Assembly: GCA_035461765.1 (NCBI GenBank) | Contig: DATHUY010000126.1 | Span: 1 to 48,593 of the forward strand | Length of the DNA stretch: 48,593 nt | Source: Longimicrobiales bacterium | GTDB lineage: Bacteria > Gemmatimonadota > Gemmatimonadetes > Longimicrobiales > RSA9 | Direction: 5' to 3' | Part shown: positions 40,460 through 47,341 of the stretch, in pieces | Position numbering within the stretch: position 1 is the first letter of the stretch | Layout of the letters: every line of letters begins with the position of its first letter | Notes under the pieces: generated by a model | Database searches by the model: none | Seen by the model: the letters and a program-made list of their open reading frames with translations, nothing else | Told to the model about the DNA's origin: nothing | Position numbers and translations under genes: made by a program

Positions 40460-41047
40460 TCAGCCGGCGCGTCGCCGCACCGCCGCCACGATCATGTCCA
40501 CCAGCGCTGCGCGGCGTAGAGCGAGCAGGTCCATCTCGTCGTCACCGACGAGATCGTGGGCCCGCAGGATGTTGCGGAGATGGCTCTCATCCAGCGCACC
40601 GAGCTCATCGCGCAGCAGATCCTCTCCCTGGGCGTGGACCTCGAACGGGTTGAGTATGGCATGCGTGGGCTTTACGGCGGCCGCCGCGGTCGCCTTCCCG
40701 GTCGTCGGGGTGGCCGCGCGGGTCGGCTCCCCGGGCGCCGGTCCGTCGTAGGTGGGTCGGGTATCCACGGCCCGCGGGCGCCGATCGGGCACCTCCGGCT
40801 GCATCGCCCGCTCGAGCGCGCCCTCCAGATACGCTTCGGTCAGGCCCGTGGCCCAGTACTCCAGATCGGGCTTGTTCGGCTGCGTCGTCTCACGGGGGGT
40901 GCGCAGGACGGGAGCACCGCTGCCGGGATCGAACTCGATCCAGCCTTCCCACATGTTGTCCGCAGCCTTCCGGCCGCAGACGCGGGCGATGTACGCCCGT
41001 CCATCATCCCCGCTGACGGGGCCTTCGAACTGCACCAGCACCACCAT
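40460..41047 (-). CDS. Uncharacterised protein with C-terminal helical domain
   Basis: 195 residues. GGAGGT lies 6 bases before the ATG; the upstream open frame is not coding-like. The N-terminal 85 residues are beta-rich (VVLVQFEGPVSGDDGRAYIARV, MWEGWIEFDPGSGAPVLRTPRE) ending in YWATGLTEAYLEGALERA. A Pro/Ala/Thr-rich linker follows, then a compact helical C-terminus (NPFEVHAQGEDLLRDELGAL, HLRNILRAHDLV, LRRAALVDMIVAAVRRR). No known domain is recognised. A 119-base gap separates it from the zinc-ribbon protein upstream, with no terminator visible. Confidence 0.78.
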   Translation of the reverse strand: MVVLVQFEGPVSGDDGRAYIARVCGRKAADNMWEGWIEFDPGSGAPVLRTPRETTQPNKPDLEYWATGLTEAYLEGALERAMQPEVPDRRPRAVDTRPTYDGPAPGEPTRAATPTTGKATAAAAVKPTHAILNPFEVHAQGEDLLRDELGALDESHLRNILRAHDLVGDDEMDLLALRRAALVDMIVAAVRRRAG

Positions 41048-41166
41048 GACCGCACCTCCGCAATCGTGAGCCGTCGCGGCGCAGAGCCGCAGATCATCCA
41101 TCTGCGACCCTCGTGCCACCCGCGCCGGCTCAGGCGGTGTGCCGCGGAAGCGCTGGCTGTCGTCCT

Positions 41167-41556
41167 TCAGTCGCCGCTGCCGACGGACGCGAGCGCGATG
41201 TAGTCGGAGTCGCCGACCTGCAGCCGCACCCACTTGCTCCGCGAGCCGCAGCTCGGGCAGTACACGTACTGGTCGTCGATCATCTGCAGATCGACGCGCG
41301 CGTCGCACGCCGGGCACGGCGCGGACACGGTGGGAAAGGCGTCGGGCCGCAAACCGCTCTGCGCCAGGCGCACGCCCATCAGGATACGCGGCAGCCCGAA
41401 CATCGGGCACATCGAGCCGGTACAGCGCGCGCCGAAATCGAGGCAGACGACCTGTGCGTCGGCGAGCGGTGCCTGCCCTTCATGAGCGGGCGCATCGGTG
41501 ATGACGACCCGGACATCCTGGTCGCATGCCGAACAATACGCGGTCTGGCTTTGCAT
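41167..41556 (-). CDS. Small Cys-rich protein with CPMFGLP motif and C-terminal zinc ribbon
   Basis: 129 residues; GAGGAGG precedes the ATG. The N-terminal half (AYCSACDQDVRVVITD, VVCLDFGARCTGSMCPMFGLP) resembles the 71-residue protein encoded just upstream, sharing A-Y-C, V-V/G-C, C-x-G-x2-C-P-x-F-x-L-P. The C-terminal half adds a separate zinc ribbon (APCPACDARVDLQMIDDQYVYC with CPSCGSR) absent from the smaller paralogue. Metal or iron-sulfur binding is likely from the Cys spacing. Function unknown; the position close behind apbE in an Rnf cluster hints at redox-cofactor work (inference). A start 13 codons upstream is possible. Confidence 0.8.
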   Translation of the reverse strand: MQSQTAYCSACDQDVRVVITDAPAHEGQAPLADAQVVCLDFGARCTGSMCPMFGLPRILMGVRLAQSGLRPDAFPTVSAPCPACDARVDLQMIDDQYVYCPSCGSRSKWVRLQVGDSDYIALASVGSGD

Positions 41557-41576
41557 GCTGTCCTCCTCTGTGAACG

Positions 41577-41792
41577 TCACCTGCGCCCGAACCATTCCAC
41601 TCTCAACATTGCTCCGTCCATCGGCAGATCGAACAGCGGACAGCGAATGCCGAGACACTCCTCCGCGTGCTCGCGGCACACGATGCCCGGGATCACCACG
41701 TTCTCCGGATCCGTCTCGTCATACAGGACGGGCCGGACGTACACGTGAACGATACGCTCGAGGGCGTCGCAGTATGCCAGGTGCGTCTCCAT
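41577..41792 (-). CDS. 71-residue Cys-containing protein with CPLFDLP motif
   Basis: It begins METHLAYCDALERIVHV and ends AMLRVEWFGRR. The core IVCREHAEECLGIRCPLFDLP aligns with VVCLDFGARCTGSMCPMFGLP in the next gene, so the two are paralogues. Four Cys residues (at AYC, IVC, EEC, IRC) could bind a metal; the first C-x2-C of the larger protein is reduced to a single Cys here. The start lies 14 bases after the apbE stop, and the gene ends 20 bases before the next one, so it is in the apbE operon. No family is known to me. Confidence 0.75.
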   Translation of the reverse strand: METHLAYCDALERIVHVYVRPVLYDETDPENVVIPGIVCREHAEECLGIRCPLFDLPMDGAMLRVEWFGRR

Positions 41793-41806
41793 CCGTGCCG
41801 GCCCTT

Positions 41807-42796
41807 TCAGCCAGATCCGACGATCTCCGCATCCCCGCCCACCCCACGCAGTACGGCAATGGCATCGTGCGCATTGCGGCTGAACACCGCCGTCGCCGCG
41901 GCATCGGCACACATGCACGTGCTGGCGGCGACCGTGAGCGAGTGTACGTTCGTCTCGCGTGGCGCGCCGGTGGCCGGATCCAGCAGATGGTGGTACCGGC
42001 GGCCTGCATGATCGAAGTACTGCTCGTAATCACCGGATGTAGCGACCGCGCGATCGCGCAGCATGATCGTTCCGGACAGGCGGGTCGGGTCGTCCGGCGA
42101 GCGGATACCGACACTCCAGCCGTCCGCGTCCAGCGGACTGCCGAGCGCGTACAGGTCGCCGCCCACGTTCACGAGACCGTCCGTCACGCCCCAGGTGCGC
42201 AGCGCCGCCACAGCGCGATCGACGCCATACCCCTTTGCGATGCCGCCGAGATCGAGCGCGACATCACGGTCGCGGTACCGCACGACATCGCTGCCGCGGA
42301 ATCGATCCACCTCGATGTGCCGGTGCAGCCTGCGGCCGGCCAGGCGTCGCACCGCGCCCGCCGCCGGCGGTGCGTTGCGCTGCGTCACATCCCACAGCTC
42401 CGTCACCCGGCCGAGCGCCGGATCGAAGCTGCCGCCCGCGACACCTGCCCAGCGCAGAGCTGCCGTGATCACGGCAGCGGTGCTCGCGTCAATGGCGACC
42501 GGGCCGGCATGTGCCGACACGTTCGCACGACCGATGTCGGAGTCCGCGCGGAACCGCGACATCAGACGCTCGACCCTGTACAGCTCATCCGCCGCCGCCG
42601 TCATTGCTGCATGGCCTGCGCGCTCGTCGCGCGTCACCACTATCAGCTCCGCCGTGGTGCCCATCACCGGTACGGTGCGTCGCACTACGCGCCGTCGCGC
42701 GACACCCACCCCGAGGGTGGAGACCACGAACGCGCCCGCGCCGAGCACCAGGAACTGACGGCGCGACGGTCCGCGTGCATCATCATGCTGTGTCAT
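41807..42796 (-). CDS. apbE: FAD:protein FMN transferase (ApbE)
   Basis: 329 residues. The start overlaps the stop of the small Cys-rich gene (ATGA). A twin-arginine-type leader (SRRQFLVLGAGAFVVSTLGVG) would export it, matching the periplasmic location of its targets. ApbE motifs are present: VPVMGTTAELIV, VERLMSRFRADSDIG, DLGGIAKGYGVDRAV, LVNVGGDLYALG, ATSGDYEQYF and HHLLDPATGAP. It attaches FMN through a phosphoester bond to a Thr in the RnfG and RnfD subunits, both encoded in the same operon, so it is a dedicated maturation enzyme. Confidence 0.93.
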   Translation of the reverse strand: MTQHDDARGPSRRQFLVLGAGAFVVSTLGVGVARRRVVRRTVPVMGTTAELIVVTRDERAGHAAMTAAADELYRVERLMSRFRADSDIGRANVSAHAGPVAIDASTAAVITAALRWAGVAGGSFDPALGRVTELWDVTQRNAPPAAGAVRRLAGRRLHRHIEVDRFRGSDVVRYRDRDVALDLGGIAKGYGVDRAVAALRTWGVTDGLVNVGGDLYALGSPLDADGWSVGIRSPDDPTRLSGTIMLRDRAVATSGDYEQYFDHAGRRYHHLLDPATGAPRETNVHSLTVAASTCMCADAAATAVFSRNAHDAIAVLRGVGGDAEIVGSG

Positions 42797-42924
42797 TTGT
42801 GCTCCCCGCGCTCGCACACCGCGCCGCACGCCCCGCAGTCATGGCTGCAGCCGCCGCGTGTCCTGAGTGCCGCGGCCAGACCGAACAGCGCCGCGAATCC
42901 GATGAGTGAGAGTATGATCGTCAT
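42793..42924 (-). CDS. 43-residue membrane protein with four-Cys tail, possible NqrM-like Rnf maturation factor
   Basis: An ATG 7 bases after the rnfA stop opens one membrane helix (IILSLIGFAALFGLAAAL), an RTR positive-inside stop, and a tail with C26, C30, C33 and C37 (CSHDCGACGAVC). The stop overlaps the apbE start by 4 bases, so it is embedded between the two. The architecture (one helix, short tail, four Cys) recalls NqrM (DUF539), needed to assemble the membrane iron centre of the related Na+-NQR, but the Cys spacing differs and homology is not shown. FeoB-associated Cys-rich proteins are an alternative resemblance. It may deliver iron or a cluster to RnfA/RnfE (inference). Confidence 0.75.
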   Translation of the reverse strand: MTIILSLIGFAALFGLAAALRTRGGCSHDCGACGAVCERGEHK

Positions 42925-42931
42925 GCCTGCC

Positions 42932-43507
42932 TCATGAGCTGAACAGCCCGGCGAACCCCATGAATGCCAGCGAGAGAGTGCCGGCAATGATCAGTACGAC
43001 GCCCATCCCGCGCGCCAGATCCGGCACGCTCGCGAGCTCCGTCTGCTCGCGGATTGACGCCATGAGCACGAGCGCGAGCGTCAGCCCGAGCCCCGCACCA
43101 ATCGCGAAGAACATCCCCTGTGCGAAGTTGTAGCCGCGGTTCGTCTGGAAGATCGCAAGCCCCAGTATCGCGCAGTTCGTCGTGATCAGCGGCAGGTAGA
43201 TGCCCAGCTCCCGGAACAGCACCGGACTGACTTTCCTGATCGTCATCTCCACGATCTGCACGAGCGACGCGATCACGACAATGAAGGAGATCAGTCGCAG
43301 GTAGGGTGCTTCGGCAAGGATGAAGCGGTTGAGGAACCATGCCGCAAACGCCGTCAGCACGAGCACGAAGATGTTGGCGGCACCCATGCGCAGGGCGGTC
43401 GACACGCGACCGGACACACCCATGAACGGGCACAGCCCCAGGAACAGCGCCAGGGTGAAGTTGTTGACGACCATCGCCGAGATCAGGATCCATAGCAGGT
43501 CGTTCAT
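42932..43507 (-). CDS. rnfA: Rnf electron-transport complex subunit A
   Basis: 191 residues, six membrane helices. The inverted-topology twin of RnfE, with C26 in ALFLGLCPFMGVS and C112 in LITTNCAILGLA; each protein contributes two Cys to the intramembrane [2Fe-2S] centre at their interface. Length and motifs match RnfA/RsxA/NqrE closely (VNNFTLALFLG, GLGLTLALVLMASIRE). It overlaps rnfE by 4 bases. Confidence 0.96.
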   Translation of the reverse strand: MNDLLWILISAMVVNNFTLALFLGLCPFMGVSGRVSTALRMGAANIFVLVLTAFAAWFLNRFILAEAPYLRLISFIVVIASLVQIVEMTIRKVSPVLFRELGIYLPLITTNCAILGLAIFQTNRGYNFAQGMFFAIGAGLGLTLALVLMASIREQTELASVPDLARGMGVVLIIAGTLSLAFMGFAGLFSS

Positions 43508-44190
43508 CGTTCACCTCCAGCGACCACGGGAGTCCGCGCCGGCGTCTGTACCGCCGCCTGATGCAGCCAGCGCCTCGGCTGCGGCCGCTTCACACCGCGC
43601 TGCGAGCGCCACGACAGCACGAGCAGCAGGATCCCCAGCGTGAAGAAGCCGCCCGGCGGCAGGATCATGATGATCCACGGCTCGAACTGCGTTCCCATCA
43701 CGTTGATACCGAGCAGCGTGCCGTTCCCGAGCAGCTCACGGAATCCGCTCATGAGAAGAAGTGCGATCAGGAACCCCGTGCCGGTGCCCATCGCGTCGAG
43801 CGCGGAACGGCCGACTGTGTTGCGCGACGAGAACGCTTCCTGGCGACCGAGGATCATGCAGTTCACCACGATAAGCGCGATAAAGGCGCCGAGCGCCTTG
43901 TGGATGTCGGGCACGATAGCCGCCAGCAGCATGTCCACGATCGTGACGAACGTTGCGATGATCAGGATGTAGGCGGTGATCCGGACTTCCGCCGGGATCA
44001 GCCTGCGCAGGCTGGACACGAGCACGCTCGAGCCGAGCAGCACGAAGAACGTAGCGAGCCCCATGGCCAGGCCGTTCGCCAGACTGTTAGTCACGGCGAG
44101 CGCCGGACACAGCCCGAGCATCTGCACGAGCACCGGGTTCTCACGCCAGACACCGCGCAGCAGGTCCTGCTGCGGCGTGGTCGCTCTCAT
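43504..44190 (-). CDS. rnfE: Rnf electron-transport complex subunit E
   Basis: 228 residues, six membrane helices. The start is set by the 4-base overlap with rnfG; the long open frame before it is shadow. Cluster ligands are C28 in VQMLGLCPALAVTNS and C111 in ALIVVNCMILGRQEAF. The C-terminal tail (about 35 residues after the last helix, Arg-rich then Ala/Pro-rich) is cytoplasmic or disordered. Pairs with RnfA to carry electrons across the membrane through the shared iron-sulfur centre. Confidence 0.96.
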   Translation of the reverse strand: MRATTPQQDLLRGVWRENPVLVQMLGLCPALAVTNSLANGLAMGLATFFVLLGSSVLVSSLRRLIPAEVRITAYILIIATFVTIVDMLLAAIVPDIHKALGAFIALIVVNCMILGRQEAFSSRNTVGRSALDAMGTGTGFLIALLLMSGFRELLGNGTLLGINVMGTQFEPWIIMILPPGGFFTLGILLLVLSWRSQRGVKRPQPRRWLHQAAVQTPARTPVVAGGER

Positions 44191-44846
44191 TGTGCGCCTC
44201 CAGCCTGTTCCAGCAGCAGCGGCCGCATCTTCTCGATGCGGCGGTTTATGATGCCGATCACCGCACGCGATGAGATCGTAGCACCCGTGATCGTTTCCAC
44301 CTCGGTATCGTCGCCCGATCCGCTGCCGGGCTTGATCGGCTCGAGCGGAGCACGCGCTCCGTCGAACAGCGCGACCCACGCGGAGTCCTTCACGATCTTG
44401 TCGCCGAGCCCCGGTGTTTCCTTGTTGTCCAGCACGCGCATCCCGAGTACCTGCTGCGTAACCGGGTCGTAGCCGAACATGACGTTGATCAGGTCCTGGA
44501 AGCCGGGCTCCGCGGCCAGCAGCGCGTAGCCGATCGTGCGGCCGCTGTCGTCGTAGCCCGTCCACACGCGCTCCAGCTTCAGCGTGTCGAGCCCGGCAGG
44601 AGGTGTCGGTGTCAGTGCGCCATCGACCACGTAGAGCGTCGTGGTGCGCGCGGGTGCGTGCAGTACTTCGTCGACCGCAGCCGCGATCACGCGTGCCTGG
44701 TTCGTCAGGATGCGCGGCTCCGCCCACTGATGGACCGTGACGATGAGCAGTCCCGCGATCGCGCCCGCTGCCGCCAGCGTAGCGACCAGACGCCAGGACT
44801 TCGTCCCTTCCCTGCCCTGGCCTGCGGTGCCCGGCGAGTCGCTCAT
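44187..44846 (-). CDS. rnfG: Rnf electron-transport complex subunit G (covalent flavoprotein)
   Basis: 219 residues. One N-terminal membrane helix (LVATLAAAGAIAGLLIVTVH) and an extracytoplasmic FMN-binding domain. The flavinylation motif is TITGATISS with acceptor T190, the site modified by ApbE. DNKETPGLGDKI is the other conserved block of the family. It receives electrons from RnfD or the RnfA/E centre in the chain. It overlaps both neighbours by 4 bases. Confidence 0.95.
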   Translation of the reverse strand: MSDSPGTAGQGREGTKSWRLVATLAAAGAIAGLLIVTVHQWAEPRILTNQARVIAAAVDEVLHAPARTTTLYVVDGALTPTPPAGLDTLKLERVWTGYDDSGRTIGYALLAAEPGFQDLINVMFGYDPVTQQVLGMRVLDNKETPGLGDKIVKDSAWVALFDGARAPLEPIKPGSGSGDDTEVETITGATISSRAVIGIINRRIEKMRPLLLEQAGGAQ

Positions 44847-45886
44847 GCGCGCCTCCCGCGCGGCACCGTGCCGAACACACGCGGCCGCGTGAACCGGTTG
44901 ATGAACGGGACCATCGCGTTCATGAGCAGGATCGCGTACATCACGCCTTCAGGCAGACCGCCCCACGTGCGGATCAGCACGACCAGGGCGCCAATGCCCG
45001 CGCCGAAGATCCACGCGCCCAGGCGCGTCACCGGTGACGTCACCATGTCGGTCGCCATGTAGACCGCCCCGAGGACCAGTCCGCCGGAGAACAGCATGAA
45101 CAGCGGATCCGGGTAGCGGGCGGGATCGATGAGCCGGAGGATGCCGGCCAGCGCAGCAACCGTCGCGAAGATGCTGACGGGGATGCGCCAGTCGAGGTAG
45201 CGCTTCCACGCCAGGTATCCACCGCACAGCAGGATCAGCAGTGCGGATGTCTCACCGAGTGAGCCGCCGGTGTTGCCCATGAGCAGCGGCATCAGGTCGG
45301 TGCCGGTCTGCTCGAATTTCATGAGTCCGAGCGGTGTCGCCGCAGTCACTACGTCGGGTGCATTACCGCTCATCAGCGGCAGTGCGAAGTTGTCGCCGCG
45401 CAGGTCAAAGAGTCCCGCGCCCGCGACGGGCCATGTCGTGATCGCCGCGGGGAACGCCGCCTGGAGGAACGCACGGCCGACGAGCGCCGGGTTGAACACG
45501 TTCTGGCCGAGGCCGCCGAAGATGATCTTGCCGAAACCGATCGCCACAACGCCGCCGACGAACGGCATCCAGAGCGGCATGCCGGCGGGCAGGATCAGTC
45601 CGAGCAGCAGTCCCGTGATCAGTGCCGAGCCATCACGCAGCGTGCTGCGCGGCCCGGACAGGCGTTCCGTGATGAGAGCACCGGCCACCGCCGCGGAGAT
45701 GACGAGCAGTGCGCTGATCCCGAAGAAGACCACGGCCGCACCCACGATCGGCATCAGTGAAGCCACGACCGTCCACATGATGCGCATGGTGGAATCCGCG
45801 GAGTGCACGTGCGGCGAGGCCGAGAGCTCGAGGCGCGGCGCGTCGGTGTGGAACGCGGCAGGTGTCTGCGTCGGAGTCATGCTCAT
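44843..45886 (-). CDS. rnfD: Rnf electron-transport complex subunit D (covalent flavoprotein, membrane core)
   Basis: 347 residues with about nine to ten membrane helices. Motifs: SPHVHSADSTMRIMWTVV, LRDGSALITGLLLGLILPAG, FGGLGQNVFNPALVGRAF, VYMATDMVTSPVTRLGAWIF and FINRFTRPRVFG. The covalent FMN site reads VVTAATPLGL, with T184 as the expected acceptor; most family members have Ser/Thr-Gly-Ala-Thr or Ser-Ala-Thr, so the Ala at the second position is a variant. An N-terminal extension of about 20 residues is Pro/Thr-rich. The start overlaps the rnfC stop by 4 bases. Forms the ion-translocating core with RnfA, E and G. Confidence 0.95.
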   Translation of the reverse strand: MSMTPTQTPAAFHTDAPRLELSASPHVHSADSTMRIMWTVVASLMPIVGAAVVFFGISALLVISAAVAGALITERLSGPRSTLRDGSALITGLLLGLILPAGMPLWMPFVGGVVAIGFGKIIFGGLGQNVFNPALVGRAFLQAAFPAAITTWPVAGAGLFDLRGDNFALPLMSGNAPDVVTAATPLGLMKFEQTGTDLMPLLMGNTGGSLGETSALLILLCGGYLAWKRYLDWRIPVSIFATVAALAGILRLIDPARYPDPLFMLFSGGLVLGAVYMATDMVTSPVTRLGAWIFGAGIGALVVLIRTWGGLPEGVMYAILLMNAMVPFINRFTRPRVFGTVPRGRRA

Positions 45887-47199
45887 GCGACCTTCGGCTT
45901 CCGGCGCAGCGCCGACTTGCTGAGCGCAAACATCTGCGACAGCGGGATGCCGGACGGGCAGACGTAGGAGCACGAGCCGCACAGCATGCAGTCGGCCAGA
46001 TTCCACTCCTGCATCTCGTCATAGCGGCCGAGCTGCGCCAGCGCGCCGAGCTGCTGCGGCATCAGGAACACCGGACACGCGTCCACGCACCGGCCGCACC
46101 GGATGCAGGGCAGCGTCTCCCGCTGCGCCGTCTCCTCGTGGGTCAGCACTACGATGCCCGTCGTACCCTTGGTCAGCGGCGTGTCCAGGTCCGCCTGCAC
46201 CATGCCCATCATCGGGCCGCCGAACACGATCTCCGCGGCGCGCTCATTGATGCCGCCGCAGAAGTCGAGCACATCGCGCAAGCGTGTCCCGACCGGGACG
46301 ATCAGGTTGGACGGACGGTTCACACCGCGACCGGTCACGGTCACGATGCGCTCGATCAGCGGCAGGCCCGTCTCGAAGACTTCTGCGATCGCGGCGATCG
46401 TGCCGACATTCTGCACCACGGCCCCGACGTGCACCGGCAGCTTGCCGGACGGCACCTCACGGCCGGTCACGGCGTGGATCAGCATCTTCTCCGCGCCCTG
46501 CGGATACTTGACTGTCAGTGATTCCACGGTGATGTCGAGATCCGTGGGAATCGTGGCGCGGAGCGCCGCGACGGCGTCCGGCTTGTTGGCCTCGACACCG
46601 ATTACGGCGCGCTCCACACCGAGTGCTCGCATCATGATGCGCGCACCGAAATGCACGCGCTCCGGATACTCGACCATCACGCGATGGTCGGTCGTCAGGT
46701 ACGGTTCGCACTCCGCACCGTTCAGAATCAGCGTTTCGACCTTCGTGTCTTTCGGCGGTGCCATCTTCACGTGCGCCGGGAACGCAGCCCCGCCGAGTCC
46801 GACCACACCGGCCTCCTGCACGGCGCGCGCGACCTCGTCGCCCTCCAGCGACTCCCACTCCGGCACCATGCGCGGGCGCGGCAGCTGGGCCGAGTGGCGT
46901 TCGACAGCGATATGCACCGCCTCGACCATGCTGCCGTCCGGATGCGGGCACCAGTCGATGCCCGTCACGACACCGGCGGCGCTCGCGTGCATGGGCACCG
47001 ACATGTAACCGTCCGCCGCCGCGACCTTGTCGCCGCGCTCCACACGGTCGCCACGCTCCACCAGCGGAACCGCCGGCTTGCCGGCGTGCTGGCGCAGCGG
47101 CAGCACGATCTCGCGCGGGAACGGCATCCGGCGCACCGGCACTGCTGCCGTCAACTCCTTCCGCTCGGGCGGATGGACACCATGTCGAAATCCGCTCAT
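45883..47199 (-). CDS. rnfC: Rnf electron-transport complex subunit C (NADH/flavin/iron-sulfur subunit)
   Basis: 438 residues. The start at MSGFRHGVHPPERKEL matches the usual N-terminus (TFxxGxHPxExK); the frame stays open 38 codons further upstream through the inverted repeat but is not conserved-looking. Features in order: barrel-sandwich/biotinyl-like N-domain (MPFPREIVLPLRQHAGKPA), Rossmann-like flavin/NADH region (VGLGGAAFPAHVKM, LILNGAECEPYLTTDHRVM), SLBB domain, and two [4Fe-4S] motifs, CIRCGRCVDACPVF and CMLCGSCSYVCPSGIP. It exchanges electrons with NAD(H). Its weak GGGG ribosome site lies at the base of the hairpin upstream, so folding could limit its translation. Confidence 0.95.
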   Translation of the reverse strand: MSGFRHGVHPPERKELTAAVPVRRMPFPREIVLPLRQHAGKPAVPLVERGDRVERGDKVAAADGYMSVPMHASAAGVVTGIDWCPHPDGSMVEAVHIAVERHSAQLPRPRMVPEWESLEGDEVARAVQEAGVVGLGGAAFPAHVKMAPPKDTKVETLILNGAECEPYLTTDHRVMVEYPERVHFGARIMMRALGVERAVIGVEANKPDAVAALRATIPTDLDITVESLTVKYPQGAEKMLIHAVTGREVPSGKLPVHVGAVVQNVGTIAAIAEVFETGLPLIERIVTVTGRGVNRPSNLIVPVGTRLRDVLDFCGGINERAAEIVFGGPMMGMVQADLDTPLTKGTTGIVVLTHEETAQRETLPCIRCGRCVDACPVFLMPQQLGALAQLGRYDEMQEWNLADCMLCGSCSYVCPSGIPLSQMFALSKSALRRKPKVA

Positions 47200-47203
47200 C
47201 GGC

Positions 47204-47339
47204 CCCGGACCAGGCTTCGGTTTGCAGTTATGGCCGAGGCCGACATGGCCATACGGCCCGAACCCGCGCATTCCGGCTGCGGCGCGGGACATTCCCCGGT
47301 CAGGATCGGCCATAACCGCAGACCGAAGCCTGGTCCGGG
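47204..47339 (-). repeat. 136-bp imperfect inverted repeat filling the gap between the PFOR-like gene and rnfC
   Basis: The 33-base arms 47204-47236 and 47307-47339 are reverse complements with only two mismatches (both would be G-U pairs in RNA on at least one strand). Arm core: CCCGGACCAGGCTTCGG. The 70-base interior holds further stems: CCCGCGC/GCGCGGG (47263-47269 with 47282-47288) and GGCC/GGCC (47238-47241 with 47247-47250). The minus-strand transcript would form a long stem topped by two hairpins. It starts 2 bases after the PFOR-like stop and ends at the rnfC ribosome site. It could be a transcription attenuator, an mRNA processing or stability element tuning subunit ratios, or a REP/MITE-like insertion. 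Confidence 0.85.
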
Positions 47340-47341
47340 AA

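Noticed and set aside
43504-44880. Long open frame extending rnfE upstream over rnfG
   Set aside because: The extension is an Arg-rich antiparallel-frame shadow of rnfG; rnfE starts at the 4-base overlap with a normal N-terminus.
47200-47313. 38-codon N-terminal extension of rnfC through the inverted repeat
   Set aside because: The frame is open but the sequence is unlike RnfC N-termini and has no ribosome site; the start at MSGFRHG fits the family.
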